Assembly (NCBI RefSeq): GCF_900104575.1
Contig: NZ_LT629731.1
Span: 3,273,102 to 3,337,101 of the forward strand
Length of the DNA: 64,000 bases
DNA from: Bacillus tuaregi
GTDB taxonomy: Bacteria; Bacillota; Bacilli; Bacillales; Cytobacillaceae
Direction of reading: 5' to 3'
The position numbers and the translations under genes were made by a program. Each line of letters begins with the position of its first letter. The first letter of the stretch is position 1. The notes below the pieces were generated by a model, which was not told the DNA's origin, did not search any database, and saw only the letters and a program-made list of their open reading frames with translations. Positions 1-8,216 of the stretch are shown piece after piece.

Positions 1-1152
1 AATGGAGAATTCGAAGAAGAAATACAGTAATAATGGCGCCGAAATAAGCATCGACAGAAATGAAGTAGATAGTAAAAGCGTAACAGGATGGCTATGTCTT
101 TTTAGTAAATGAATACTTGAAATCAGTAATGTGAAGGTAACAAGATATGATAGCTGAAAACCAATATGATAAATCGATAATGGAGATATGAGGAGATACA
201 GAAGAAATGTAAGACTGATTACATCTAATGATTGTAGCTGATGACCCTTCCCCCAACGTTTTCCAATCAGTAGCAGCATGGTCATGAGGACCGCACGATT
301 TATCGAAGGAGAAGCACCCGTTAGAATACAATAAATAGGTAAACACAGGATTAAGATAACAATACTTTTTTCTCGGGTGATTCCAATGCGAAGCAAGCAA
401 AAGTTGACAATGGCTACAATGATAGCAATGTGGAGGCCTGAAATGGCTAGTAAATGGACAAGACCAAGGTCTCGATAATGATCCATTGTGTCCGAGGAAA
501 GTAAATCACTTGTACCAAAGAGGAGAGCAGCAGCCAATGGAATGGTTTCTGCTGGAAAATAGGCTTGTAAATAATGAATTCCAGCTTGCCGAAGCTTCCT
601 TAAGCTTGTTAACAGGGTAGGATCCTGCTTGCAGGCGGTGACATTGATTTGGTCCGGCTCCAGAATCCAATGGATTCGATTATGCTTTAAATAGACTTTA
701 TAATCGAAGGCATTCTTATTTGTTGCAGTGGAAGGTTCTTTAAGGTTTCCTTTCACAGTACAGATTGTACCTGGCGCTAATTGTTCTAATAATCGTTTTT
801 CATCTTCTGTCCGAATCCGATATTTCAGCAAGAGATTTTCTGATCTTCTGCGGTCAGCTACCTTCATTGTCAAACGATCTCCGTCTATATCGACCAGTTC
901 ATTAATAAAGAGCTCAAAGCTCTCTTCATTTCCAGTTAAATTTGTTTTGTTATGGGCAAGCTCTATTTCAGCTCGAATGAAAAAAACAGCAAACAAACAA
1001 ATCCCTGCCAACACTTGAACAAAACGATATTTTTTGACCTTAATAAGAAATATTAAATAGAAGCAAAAAAGAACTAAAAATATAGGGATGCTTTGAAATG
1101 AAGCCATAATCCCTAAAAAACCAATGATAGCAAAAAAGATAGTCTGATTCAT
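1..1152 (-). CDS. comEC: ComEC DNA-uptake channel, N-terminal part (cut by window edge)
   Basis: The open frame runs without a stop from the left edge to an ATG at 1152, giving 384 codons; the C-terminal part lies outside the window. ComEC is the membrane channel that passes single-stranded DNA into the cytoplasm during transformation. Visible are hydrophobic N-terminal helices (residues about 1-55), a soluble region, then the competence domain with the signature LLAISGLHIAII near residue 235 and GFQLSY near 325. The start has GAGGAG eight bases upstream. In B. subtilis comEC follows comEB directly, whereas here about 280 bases containing a dispersed repeat separate them. Family assignment is secure; nothing suggests a frameshift in the visible part. 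Confidence 0.93.
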   Translation of the reverse strand, partial: MNQTIFFAIIGFLGIMASFQSIPIFLVLFCFYLIFLIKVKKYRFVQVLAGICLFAVFFIRAEIELAHNKTNLTGNEESFELFINELVDIDGDRLTMKVADRRRSENLLLKYRIRTEDEKRLLEQLAPGTICTVKGNLKEPSTATNKNAFDYKVYLKHNRIHWILEPDQINVTACKQDPTLLTSLRKLRQAGIHYLQAYFPAETIPLAAALLFGTSDLLSSDTMDHYRDLGLVHLLAISGLHIAIIVAIVNFCLLRIGITREKSIVILILCLPIYCILTGASPSINRAVLMTMLLLIGKRWGKGHQLQSLDVISLTFLLYLLISPLSIYHIGFQLSYLVTFTLLISSIHLLKRHSHPVTLLLSTSFLSMLISAPLLLYFFFEFSI

Positions 1153-1236
1153 ATGTTAGGTCTCCTCAAGCATACGGAGCTTGTTTCATATTGATTCTGT
1201 ACATGACAGTCATTCAGGAACAAGGCTCCGTATAAG

Positions 1237-1425
1237 CAAATTCGCCCGTCAAATTTGCGTCCGGATTTTTATCGAGTTCGCTCGATAAGCTACCTTAAAA
1301 AAATCGCATGACTCGCCGGAGGCTTAACTTCATTCAGCCAGGGTTTGAACCCCCACTGAATCGAAGTACCATTTGCCTTCATCCCCCACTTGTAGAAGTG
1401 GAGGATGAAGGCTGAATGAAGTTAA
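1237..1425 (-). repeat. Dispersed repeat, copy A (full length, between comEB and comEC)
   Basis: A 189-base copy of a four-member family. Read on the minus strand it begins with a 16-base arm TTAACTTCATTCAGCC (1425-1410), whose perfect complement is at 1339-1324. It continues through GCCTCCGGCG, TAAGGTAGC and a TATCGAGCG/CTCGAT hairpin, then CCGGACGC, and ends in a hairpin CAAATTTG/CGAATTTG (1258-1237). The element starts 9 bases after the comEB stop codon. It has a longer insert inside the terminal hairpin than copy C. Nothing in it is protein-coding. Confidence 0.85.
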
Positions 1426-1434
1426 ATCGTACAG

Positions 1435-1863
1435 CTACGATTCTTTTTTAGGAAGGTGAACCACTTCAATATCCTTTAAAAAGATGTCATTCCACTTGTT
1501 CGGATAGGCATCCCGATAAACAATTCTAGCTATTCCTGATTGTGCGAGTGTCTTTGCACACTTTTCACATGGTTCATGTGTAACATAGGCAGTTGCACCT
1601 TTTAACAGCCCTCTATCAGCATGCAGAACTGCATTCTCTTCAGCGTGGAGTGTACGAATACATCTTCCTTGCTCATTAATTAAACAGCCGACATCCTCAC
1701 AATGGTCATGACCATGAATGGAACCATTGTAGCCAGTTGAGGCAATATGCTTGTCCTTTACAATCACACAGCCGACATGAAGCCTAGGACATGTAGAGCG
1801 TGTCCCAACCTCTTCTGCAATATCAAGAAAATAGTTATCCCAGCTTTTTCTTCTCATTGTCAT
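1435..1863 (-). CDS. comEB: ComEB, dCMP deaminase family
   Basis: A 142-residue cytidine/deoxycytidylate deaminase-type protein. The zinc and catalytic residues are visible as HAEE at residues 73-76 and PCEKC at 98-102, and an upstream loop reads RSTCPRLHVG as in ComEB. The family deaminates dCMP to dUMP; in B. subtilis the gene sits in the comE operon, and its product has been implicated in locating the competence machinery at the pole. AAAGGAG lies ten bases before ATG 1863. It is shorter at the C-terminus than B. subtilis ComEB (189 residues). A dispersed repeat begins just after the stop codon, but the C-terminus looks naturally ended rather than cut by it. Confidence 0.92.
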   Translation of the reverse strand: MTMRRKSWDNYFLDIAEEVGTRSTCPRLHVGCVIVKDKHIASTGYNGSIHGHDHCEDVGCLINEQGRCIRTLHAEENAVLHADRGLLKGATAYVTHEPCEKCAKTLAQSGIARIVYRDAYPNKWNDIFLKDIEVVHLPKKES

Positions 1864-1959
1864 GATTGTTTTTCTCCTTTTACTAATGACTCTGATTACA
1901 GCCTTGCTAATAAACGAATTCGTTCATAATTGTATCATGACTGATAGACATAGACTATC

Positions 1960-2607
1960 CTAGTAAACAGAAATATGCTCCTTCAATTTTTCAAATGTTT
2001 TTTCTCCAATTCCACTGATTTCCATTAGCTCTTCAATTGAGCGAAAACGACCATTTGTTTCACGATATTCTAAAATGGCTGATGCTTTTGCAGGTCCCAC
2101 TCCAGGTAAGGTTTCTAATTCAGCACTAGATGCTGTATTAAGATTGACAAGGTTTTCCCCTCCAGAAGCAGTAGCTGGAGATGCCCCAGGTATTGCAGCT
2201 ACTGGCTCCCCTGCTTCACCCAGCATTGGAATATATATAACCATTTCGTCAACTACCCGCATAGCGAAATTTACGTTATTTTGATCAGCTGTTTCCAGAA
2301 GTCCACCTGCTTGATTGACAACGTCTAGAACACGATCCCCAGAATGCGCTTCATACAGACCAGGAGATGCAACCGCCCCTTTGATATCAATGAAAATCCG
2401 CTCCTTTTCTTCCGAGATTCTGTCTTCTCCCCATTCAGCCTGCTTGTCCTCAATCAGAATATCAGCCTCGTTTTCCGTCCAAGCATCAGAGATTCCACTC
2501 TCTGATTGATCCTTATCTAAGGGGACGAGGAAAAAAATTGCTACCGTTATGACTACGAGGATAGCAATCAAAAGATACATTTTATTTCCTTTTAGCCATT
2601 CCATCAT
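1960..2607 (-). CDS. comEA: ComEA, DNA receptor for competence
   Basis: Membrane-anchored double-stranded DNA receptor that hands DNA to ComEC. There is a single transmembrane helix near residues 10-31, an acidic linker, a SLBB domain (about 70-130), an Ala/Pro/Ser-rich hinge, and two helix-hairpin-helix motifs at the C-terminus (LETLPGVGPAKA and MEISGIGEKT), which bind DNA. I chose ATG 2607 because AAAGG lies nine bases upstream, giving 215 residues, close to the 205 of B. subtilis. An ATG at 2616 is possible but has a poorly spaced ribosome site. It is first in the comEA-comEB-comEC operon and divergent from comER. Confidence 0.93.
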   Translation of the reverse strand: MMEWLKGNKMYLLIAILVVITVAIFFLVPLDKDQSESGISDAWTENEADILIEDKQAEWGEDRISEEKERIFIDIKGAVASPGLYEAHSGDRVLDVVNQAGGLLETADQNNVNFAMRVVDEMVIYIPMLGEAGEPVAAIPGASPATASGGENLVNLNTASSAELETLPGVGPAKASAILEYRETNGRFRSIEELMEISGIGEKTFEKLKEHISVY

Positions 2608-2714
2608 CTTGAACATCCTTTCCTTTAAGAAATATGGGTTTTGGGAATAAGCATAAATCCAAGAATTTACACATAGCATGATATGAGAGTGGGTCTGTAA
2701 AGGAGGGTGGTACT

Positions 2715-3539
2715 ATGGAAGTCGGGATTATTGGAACAGGAAATATGGGGAGAATCTTAACGGAAGCATTAGTGGACGGAAAGGCAGTTTCCCCTTCCTC
2801 CATAATGATTACGAATAGAACCCTGTCAAAGGCTTTTACCCTAAAACAATTATATCCAGAAATACGAATAACGAAGGACATAGAGAAAATAGGTAAAGCT
2901 TGTGATTTAATTTTTATTTGTGTTAAGCCACATGATGTGTATCACGTAACGAAAAAACTTCAACCATGTCTTACAGAAGAAAAATGTGTTATTTCAATAA
3001 CGAGTCCGATCAATGTAGAGCAGCTTGAATCCGTTCTCCCCTGCTCAGTAGCTAGAGTGATACCAAGCATTACGAACAGGGCACTTGCCGGTGTTACATT
3101 AGTATCATTTGGATTAAACTGTACAGAACAATGGAAGAAATCAATCATTGCACTTTTTAATCATATTTCTACTCCAGTTGAAATCTCAGAGGATATTACT
3201 AGAGTTGCCTCAGATATTGTCAGCTGTGGTCCTGCTTTCTTTAGCTATTTAACTCAGCGTTTTATTCGAGCTGCTGTCCATGAAACGAAAATTGACCAAG
3301 ACAAAGCGACCATTCTAGCAAGTGAAATGTTAATAGGTTTAGGAGAATTACTTCGACAGGGCCATTATACTCTGCCAACACTTCAAGAAAAGGTTTGCGT
3401 TAAAGGAGGTATTACGGGAGAAGGAATTAAAGTACTGGAAAATGAACTTGGAGATGTCTTTGAGCATGTCTTTCAGGCAACCCATTTAAAATTTGAGGAT
3501 GACCTAGCAGAATTAAGGAGTCAATATACAATTAAGTAA
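2715..3539 (+). CDS. comER: ComER, pyrroline-5-carboxylate reductase-like protein
   Basis: A 274-residue NAD(P)-binding protein of the pyrroline-5-carboxylate reductase family. The dinucleotide-binding motif GIIGTGNMG is at residues 4-12 and the reductase core PSITNRALAGVT at about 117-128. In B. subtilis comER is the divergent neighbour of comEA and is not needed for transformation; in some Bacillus species it affects sporulation and biofilm entry. AGGAGG lies eight bases before the ATG. The true substrate is not evident from sequence, so the competence name rests on position and similarity. Confidence 0.88.
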   Translation: MEVGIIGTGNMGRILTEALVDGKAVSPSSIMITNRTLSKAFTLKQLYPEIRITKDIEKIGKACDLIFICVKPHDVYHVTKKLQPCLTEEKCVISITSPINVEQLESVLPCSVARVIPSITNRALAGVTLVSFGLNCTEQWKKSIIALFNHISTPVEISEDITRVASDIVSCGPAFFSYLTQRFIRAAVHETKIDQDKATILASEMLIGLGELLRQGHYTLPTLQEKVCVKGGITGEGIKVLENELGDVFEHVFQATHLKFEDDLAELRSQYTIK

Positions 3540-3608
3540 TTCGCTGTATAATGAACAATTCCTTCCTGTCAAATCACTTTTTTGTCGATCTTTGTGTCAA
3601 ATATTAAA

Positions 3609-3678
3609 ACCTGCGCGATATGAGACCATTCTCATTTATATTTCGAAGGTCAATCTTGTTGTCACTTATCACGCAGGT
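3609..3678 (-). terminator. Terminator of the yqeG-yqeM operon
   Basis: On the minus strand ACCTGCGTGATA pairs with TATCGCGCAGGT (one G-T pair) around a 46-base loop that can itself fold (GACC/GGTC), followed by TTTTAAT. It lies just after the yqeM stop and before the convergent comER end. Confidence 0.6.
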
Positions 3679-3701
3679 AGATTTTTGTAGTTATTTCATA
3701 C

Positions 3702-4448
3702 TTACCGTTTTCGCGCTGTAAAGAAAATTCTCTCAGACTCTGCATTCAGCTTAGAATCGAGAAAATCGGCTGAAATCTCGAGTAGCTCAAAACCTGCCTT
3801 TGATAGCCATGTTTCATATTGCTCGATAGAAAAGGTACGCTGTACATGGAGCTCATCATAGCGCTGATACTGGTTTGTACGAGAGTCCAAATGGAAAAAG
3901 GTTAATTCATGTTCAACACTGTCCGGGTACTCGCCTACAAAGCATTGCCAAATATAACTGACATCCTCACCGTTATAAGCGTAAGTTTGGTCAATAAATA
4001 AATGATTCATTTTATAGATTGAGTGGACATCAAACAAAAACAATCCTCCAGGCTTTAGGTGTTGAAATACTCGTTCAAATGTCTGCATAACAGCATTTTC
4101 TGTTTGTAAATAATTAAGTGAGTCACAAAAAATGCCGATGATGTCGTAGAGGTCCAGACCTTCTAACTCTGACATATCCTGCTCGATAAGAAGTAATGAA
4201 TGGCCTTTTTCTTCCGCCTTTTCCTTGGCCACTGCCAGCATATCTGCAGAAAGGTCAACACCAGTCACACTATAGCCATTGTCTGCCAATTGAATGGATA
4301 ACTCACCTGTCCCACAGGCTAAATCGAGCAGATTCTTTCCTTTCACACCATACATTGATGCCTGTTTATTAATAAATCCGACCCATTTCTCATACGGGAC
4401 GTCCTTCATTAATTCATCATAAAGATATGCGAACTTTCCATATGTCAT
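3702..4448 (-). CDS. yqeM: YqeM, SAM-dependent methyltransferase
   Basis: A 248-residue class I methyltransferase. S-adenosylmethionine motif I is LLDLACGTGELS at about residues 40-51 and the acidic motif II is TGVDLSADML at about 62-71. The target molecule is not known. It is last in the operon, and its ATG overlaps the rsfS stop by four bases, so translation is probably coupled. Conservation of the rsfS-yqeM pair in Bacilli hints at a ribosome or tRNA link, but that is inference. Confidence 0.85.
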   Translation of the reverse strand: MTYGKFAYLYDELMKDVPYEKWVGFINKQASMYGVKGKNLLDLACGTGELSIQLADNGYSVTGVDLSADMLAVAKEKAEEKGHSLLLIEQDMSELEGLDLYDIIGIFCDSLNYLQTENAVMQTFERVFQHLKPGGLFLFDVHSIYKMNHLFIDQTYAYNGEDVSYIWQCFVGEYPDSVEHELTFFHLDSRTNQYQRYDELHVQRTFSIEQYETWLSKAGFELLEISADFLDSKLNAESERIFFTARKR

Positions 4449-4801
4449 TGATTGAGCTCACTCTGTATATGTTCTATTGGGGCGTCTCCCCAAAGGCGTT
4501 CTAGGTTATAATAGCTTCTTTCGTCTTTATGGAAAATATGCGCAATGATATCACCAAGGTCAACAAGAATCCATTTTGCTTCGTCGAAGCCCTCGACTCG
4601 TTTAATAGAATAGCCAAATTCCTCTGCCTTATCCTTCATTTCCCCTGCAATAGCCTGGACTTGTTTATCTGAATTTCCGTGACAAATAATAAAATAATCA
4701 GCTACCAGTGAAATGCCCTGCATATTTAAGACAACAATATCTTCTGCTCTTTTATCATCTGCTGCCTTAACAGCAACCTCCAATAATTGGCGTTCATTCA
4801 T
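4445..4801 (-). CDS. rsfS: RsfS, ribosomal silencing factor
   Basis: A 118-residue RsfS/YbeB/Iojap protein. It binds ribosomal protein L14 on the large subunit and blocks subunit joining when nutrients are low. Family features are VVLNMQGISLVADYFIICHG at about residues 23-42 and the C-terminal LGDIIAHIFHKDERSYYNLE stretch. AAGGAGG lies nine bases before ATG 4801 and overlaps the end of yqeK. The length is typical of the family. Confidence 0.93.
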   Translation of the reverse strand: MNERQLLEVAVKAADDKRAEDIVVLNMQGISLVADYFIICHGNSDKQVQAIAGEMKDKAEEFGYSIKRVEGFDEAKWILVDLGDIIAHIFHKDERSYYNLERLWGDAPIEHIQSELNQ

Positions 4802-4805
4802 GTAA

Positions 4806-5369
4806 TCAATCCTCCTTATTAATCAAATCGTTATACGTAAGAAATGTGAGCGGAAAAATACGCTGATTTTTTTTCAAAAGGAACATAATCGTATTTCTTA
4901 ATGCCTGTAATAAAGCTTGATTTAAATCCTTCTCAGCTATTTCCCTTACTTCTTCCACTCCTGGAAAATGCCTACCCGGCTCAATATAATCAGCAAGATA
5001 GATTATTTTTTCTAGTTTGGTCATATTTGGACGACCTGATGTATGGTAACGAATTGCATCCAGTACTTCTGTATCAGTGATACCAGCTTCTTTTTCGGCC
5101 AAATAGGCACCTACCGGAGCATGCCAAAGCTCACTGTTATAGTTAAGCAGTTCAGAGTCCATTTTTTGAGCGGCAATGATAGACTTCATTTCATCTTTAT
5201 CACGGAATTTTGCATAATCATGAAAAATAGCGGCAAGCTCTGCCTTTCTTTCATCTACTCCATATTGCTCTGCTAAATCAATAGCTGTCTTCATTACACC
5301 TAAAGTATGCTGGTACCGATGAGGCGTAAGCTGTTTTTGGACGATTTCAAGTGCTGCTTCACGTTTCAT
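4806..5369 (-). CDS. yqeK: YqeK, HD-domain diadenosine tetraphosphate hydrolase family
   Basis: A 187-residue HD-domain phosphohydrolase. Metal ligands are seen as H in YQHTLGV near residue 24, HDYAK near 53-57 and H in IRYHTSGRP near 110. YqeK proteins hydrolyse Ap4A symmetrically to ADP. I start at ATG 5369 (GAGGAG ten bases upstream) rather than the longer frame, which would extend into nadD; even so the start lies inside the last codons of nadD, so the two are coupled. It sits between nadD and rsfS, as in B. subtilis. Confidence 0.9.
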   Translation of the reverse strand: MKREAALEIVQKQLTPHRYQHTLGVMKTAIDLAEQYGVDERKAELAAIFHDYAKFRDKDEMKSIIAAQKMDSELLNYNSELWHAPVGAYLAEKEAGITDTEVLDAIRYHTSGRPNMTKLEKIIYLADYIEPGRHFPGVEEVREIAEKDLNQALLQALRNTIMFLLKKNQRIFPLTFLTYNDLINKED

Positions 5370-5925
5370 ATAACCTATTCTCCTCAATATATTCCATTAC
5401 CGAATCAGGAATGAAATAGCGGGCGTTTTTTCCATTCTTTATTCTATTCCTAATCATTAATGAAGAAATCTCAATGTTAGGAACATCCACATAGATGATT
5501 GGATAATCTGATTGTTTGTCATATTCAGGTCTATTAACACCGACAAATGTTACTAATTGGACTAGCTCTTCGATTTTATACCAATTAGGTAGGTACTCAA
5601 TCATATCAGCACCGATAATGAAATAGAAGCGATCATCATTTTTCTCCGTCAAAAGCTTCATCGTATCATATGTATAGGACCTGCCTGGCCGTTCTAACTC
5701 GATTAATTGCAGTTTAAACTTTGGATTATTAGCAATAGCCCTACGAATCATCTCTGCTCGATGTTGCCCGCTCACTCCATTTAAAGTCTCTTTATGAGGT
5801 GGCTCTTGATTCGGCATAAACCATATTTCATCAAACTCTAATTGTATTTGTACTTCATTCGCAATAATTAAATGTCCTAAATGAGGAGGATTGAACGTCC
5901 CTCCTAAAATACCTATTTTTTTCAG
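5359..5925 (-). CDS. nadD: NadD, nicotinate mononucleotide adenylyltransferase, CTG start
   Basis: NadD joins nicotinate mononucleotide and ATP to give deamido-NAD, an essential NAD synthesis step. From 5925 the frame reads x-KKIGILGGTFNPPHLGH, the nucleotidyltransferase signature, and aligns residue for residue with the B. subtilis start MKKIGIFGGTF, giving 188 residues against 189. The first codon at that place is CTG. Between the in-frame TGA (5936-5934) and an ATG 36 codons inside there is no ATG, GTG or TTG, and starting at the internal ATG would remove the active site. GGGGATGAT lies five bases before CTG. A seven-A run follows; a one-base length error there would instead put ATG 5937 in frame. 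The ISSLMIRNR motif is present at the C-terminal end. Confidence 0.88.
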   Translation of the reverse strand: MKKIGILGGTFNPPHLGHLIIANEVQIQLEFDEIWFMPNQEPPHKETLNGVSGQHRAEMIRRAIANNPKFKLQLIELERPGRSYTYDTMKLLTEKNDDRFYFIIGADMIEYLPNWYKIEELVQLVTFVGVNRPEYDKQSDYPIIYVDVPNIEISSLMIRNRIKNGKNARYFIPDSVMEYIEENRLYET

Positions 5926-5946
5926 AGAAAATCATCCCCATATCAT

Positions 5947-6237
5947 TTATGGCAATACAAGCTGCTTATTATCTACTGACTCTTTATACAGAACAATAAT
6001 GTTTCCGATGATTTGAACAAGCTCTGCTTCTGCTCCCTGTGAAATAGCAGCAGCTACCTCTTCTCTATCCTCATCACAATTTTGCAGCACAGTAACTTTA
6101 ATCAGTTCACGGGCTTCTAATGCCTCCCGAATTTGTTTTATCATATTTTCATTTACTCCACCCTTTCCCACTTGAAAGATTGGATTTAAATGATGTGCTT
6201 TCGAACGTAAAAAACGTTTTTGTTTTCCTGTTAGCAT
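5947..6237 (-). CDS. yhbY: YhbY/YqeI, CRM-domain RNA-binding protein
   Basis: A 96-residue protein consisting of one CRM (KH-like) RNA-binding domain, with HHLNPIFQVGKGGVNENMI at about residues 15-33 carrying the conserved GKGG loop. Homologues bind pre-50S ribosomal particles, which fits the neighbours yqeH and rsfS. The start is ATG 6237 with GGGAGG six bases upstream; it overlaps the end of aroE by seven bases, so translation is probably coupled. Longer in-frame starts would lie inside aroE. Confidence 0.92.
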   Translation of the reverse strand: MLTGKQKRFLRSKAHHLNPIFQVGKGGVNENMIKQIREALEARELIKVTVLQNCDEDREEVAAAISQGAEAELVQIIGNIIVLYKESVDNKQLVLP

Positions 6238-7070
6238 GTCTTTCCTCCCAATTGTTTCAATACAATAGACTCCATACTGTCCGTATCCGGCAGTATTCCA
6301 GTCCATTTTTCAAATGCCAGCGCACCTTGGTAAACAAACATAGAGATACCATTTTGCGTACGCGCACCATTTTGTTTAGCCTCCCGCAGAAACTTTGTCT
6401 CAAGCGGAGTATAAATAATATCACTGACAAAGGCATCCTTTTTGATACCGTCAAGACAGATCGGTGTCCGTTCCGTATCAGGATGCATGCCAATGGATGT
6501 CGTTTGGACAATTAAATCATATTCAGCTAGCTTTCTTTCTGCATTCTCGATACTTAATACAGCAGAGTCTACTGGATAGGGACAATTTTGCACAAGATAT
6601 TCAGCTTTTTCAGCTGTCCGATTCGCAATATCAATCGTTTGAACACCTGCATGCGCCATCGTGTAATAAATTGCCCGCGCAGCTCCTCCAGCTCCTATCA
6701 ATAGCATCTTTTGGTTTTTAAGGGTTGGAATTTCCTTCTTTAGTCCTTCTAGAAATCCACTTCCATCCGTATTATACCCAATAAATCTACCTTCATCGTT
6801 CACAACTGTATTAACGGCACCAATTGCTTGTGCAAGCGGATCAATTTCATCCAAATAAGCCATAATCGTTGTTTTATGTGGTACCGTTACATTAAAGCCA
6901 GCTAATTGAATCGCCTTAAATCCCTTCACCGCATCATGTAAGGCTTCCTGTTTTACATGGAAGGCCAGATAATCCGCATTTATGCTGTAGCGTTTAAATG
7001 AATCATTATGCATGATTGGCGACATTGAATGCGCGATTGGATCACCAATTACCCCATATATTTTTTTCAC
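6231..7070 (-). CDS. aroE: AroE, shikimate dehydrogenase
   Basis: NADP-dependent reduction of 3-dehydroshikimate to shikimate in aromatic amino acid synthesis. The shikimate-binding SMSPIMHN is near residues 14-21, the catalytic lysine is in NVTVPHKTT (about 60-68), and the nucleotide-binding GAGGAARAI is near 125-133. I start at GTG 7070, which has GGAGAGG five bases upstream, giving 279 residues. It lies within the operon between yqeH and yhbY. Confidence 0.95.
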   Translation of the reverse strand: MKKIYGVIGDPIAHSMSPIMHNDSFKRYSINADYLAFHVKQEALHDAVKGFKAIQLAGFNVTVPHKTTIMAYLDEIDPLAQAIGAVNTVVNDEGRFIGYNTDGSGFLEGLKKEIPTLKNQKMLLIGAGGAARAIYYTMAHAGVQTIDIANRTAEKAEYLVQNCPYPVDSAVLSIENAERKLAEYDLIVQTTSIGMHPDTERTPICLDGIKKDAFVSDIIYTPLETKFLREAKQNGARTQNGISMFVYQGALAFEKWTGILPDTDSMESIVLKQLGGKTC

Positions 7071-7107
7071 AAAAACCTCTCCCACTCGGATATCTTTTAT
7101 CCATCAT

Positions 7108-8211
7108 CTATATTAATGCTTTTCTTATGAATGCATGAACTCCTTTTGGAACATATGCAGCCACAACAGCACCCGGTTCATGGACAGTAATCCATCCAAG
7201 TCCTGAAAATACTATATCTGTCTTTCCTTCTTTAACCGTGAATTCGCGTCGAACCAACTCTGGGAATGAATTTAATTCATCCTTTTTAGGTGGTGTTAAC
7301 AATTCTCCTACCTGTCTCGTATATAAATCGTCTGCATTTTCTATCTTTGTCCGATGAATCATTAGCTCATTGGAAAAATGACATGAAAAGGATTTTCTTC
7401 CACCCTTAATATAATCAAAACGACCTAGTCCGCCAAAAAATAAGGTTTGTCCTTCATTTAATTGATAAACCTTTGGTTTTATTTCTTTCTTCGGTGTAAT
7501 CACCTTCAAATCCCGTTTATCTACATAATGTGCCATTTGGTGATGATTAATGATTCCTGGAGTATCTACTAGGACTTGACCATCTGAAAGTGGGATTTCA
7601 ATAATATCGAGTGTTGTTCCCGGAAAATGCGAGGTGGTAATGACATCATCCTCACCTGATACTTCTTTTATTATTCGATTAATAAAGGTCGATTTTCCGA
7701 CATTTGTACAGCCGACAATATAAACATCCTTGCCTTCTCGATATTCATCAATCGCTTGAGCAACCTCTTTCATATAAAGGCCTTTAGCAGCACTTACCAG
7801 AAACACATCAATTGGCTTTAGACCAAGCTCTTTGGCCTCCTGCCTCATCCAATTGGTTAATTTATTTGGTTTTACTGCTTTTGGAATTAAATCGACTTTA
7901 TTTCCAATTAGTAATACCTTATTTTTACCTGTAAAACGATGCAGTCCAGGCAGCCAGCTACCATTAAAATCAAATATATCAACGATTTTCACAATTAATG
8001 CATCCCGTTTACCGATTTCATTCAGAATCCGTAAAAAATCATCATCCGTTAAGCTAACATCCTCTATTTCATTATAATGCTTTAAACGGAAGCATCTTTG
8101 ACATATAATTTGTTCCTTTTGTAATGCAGATGCAGGTGTATAGCCTATTTCCAAAGGGTTATCAGTTTGGATTTGCACTCCACATCCGACACATGTATAT
8201 TGTTCACTCAA
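7108..8211 (-). CDS. yqeH: YqeH, circularly permuted ribosome-assembly GTPase
   Basis: A 367-residue GTPase needed for 30S subunit maturation. It has an N-terminal zinc finger (Cys 7, 10, 37, 40). The G motifs are in permuted order: NKVD (residues 104-107, G4) precedes GCTNVGKST (167-175, G1) and DTPG (216-219, G3). A C-terminal RNA-binding region follows. The start is TTG 8211 with GGAGG ten bases upstream, inside the end of yqeG. In this family GTPase activity is linked to the assembly state of the small subunit. Confidence 0.95.
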   Translation of the reverse strand: MSEQYTCVGCGVQIQTDNPLEIGYTPASALQKEQIICQRCFRLKHYNEIEDVSLTDDDFLRILNEIGKRDALIVKIVDIFDFNGSWLPGLHRFTGKNKVLLIGNKVDLIPKAVKPNKLTNWMRQEAKELGLKPIDVFLVSAAKGLYMKEVAQAIDEYREGKDVYIVGCTNVGKSTFINRIIKEVSGEDDVITTSHFPGTTLDIIEIPLSDGQVLVDTPGIINHHQMAHYVDKRDLKVITPKKEIKPKVYQLNEGQTLFFGGLGRFDYIKGGRKSFSCHFSNELMIHRTKIENADDLYTRQVGELLTPPKKDELNSFPELVRREFTVKEGKTDIVFSGLGWITVHEPGAVVAAYVPKGVHAFIRKALI

Positions 8212-8216
8212 CTATT

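Noticed and set aside
728-1018. Plus-strand open frame of 96 codons
   Set aside because: Lies antisense to comEC, which is open through the whole region with family signatures; no ribosome site or recognisable product.
1-1152. comEC as a pseudogene, since only short frames are complete here
   Set aside because: Translation from ATG 1152 to the edge is free of stops; it is simply cut by the window.
5359-5817. nadD starting at its first in-frame ATG
   Set aside because: It would lack the nucleotide-binding GGTFNPPHLGH motif encoded just upstream.
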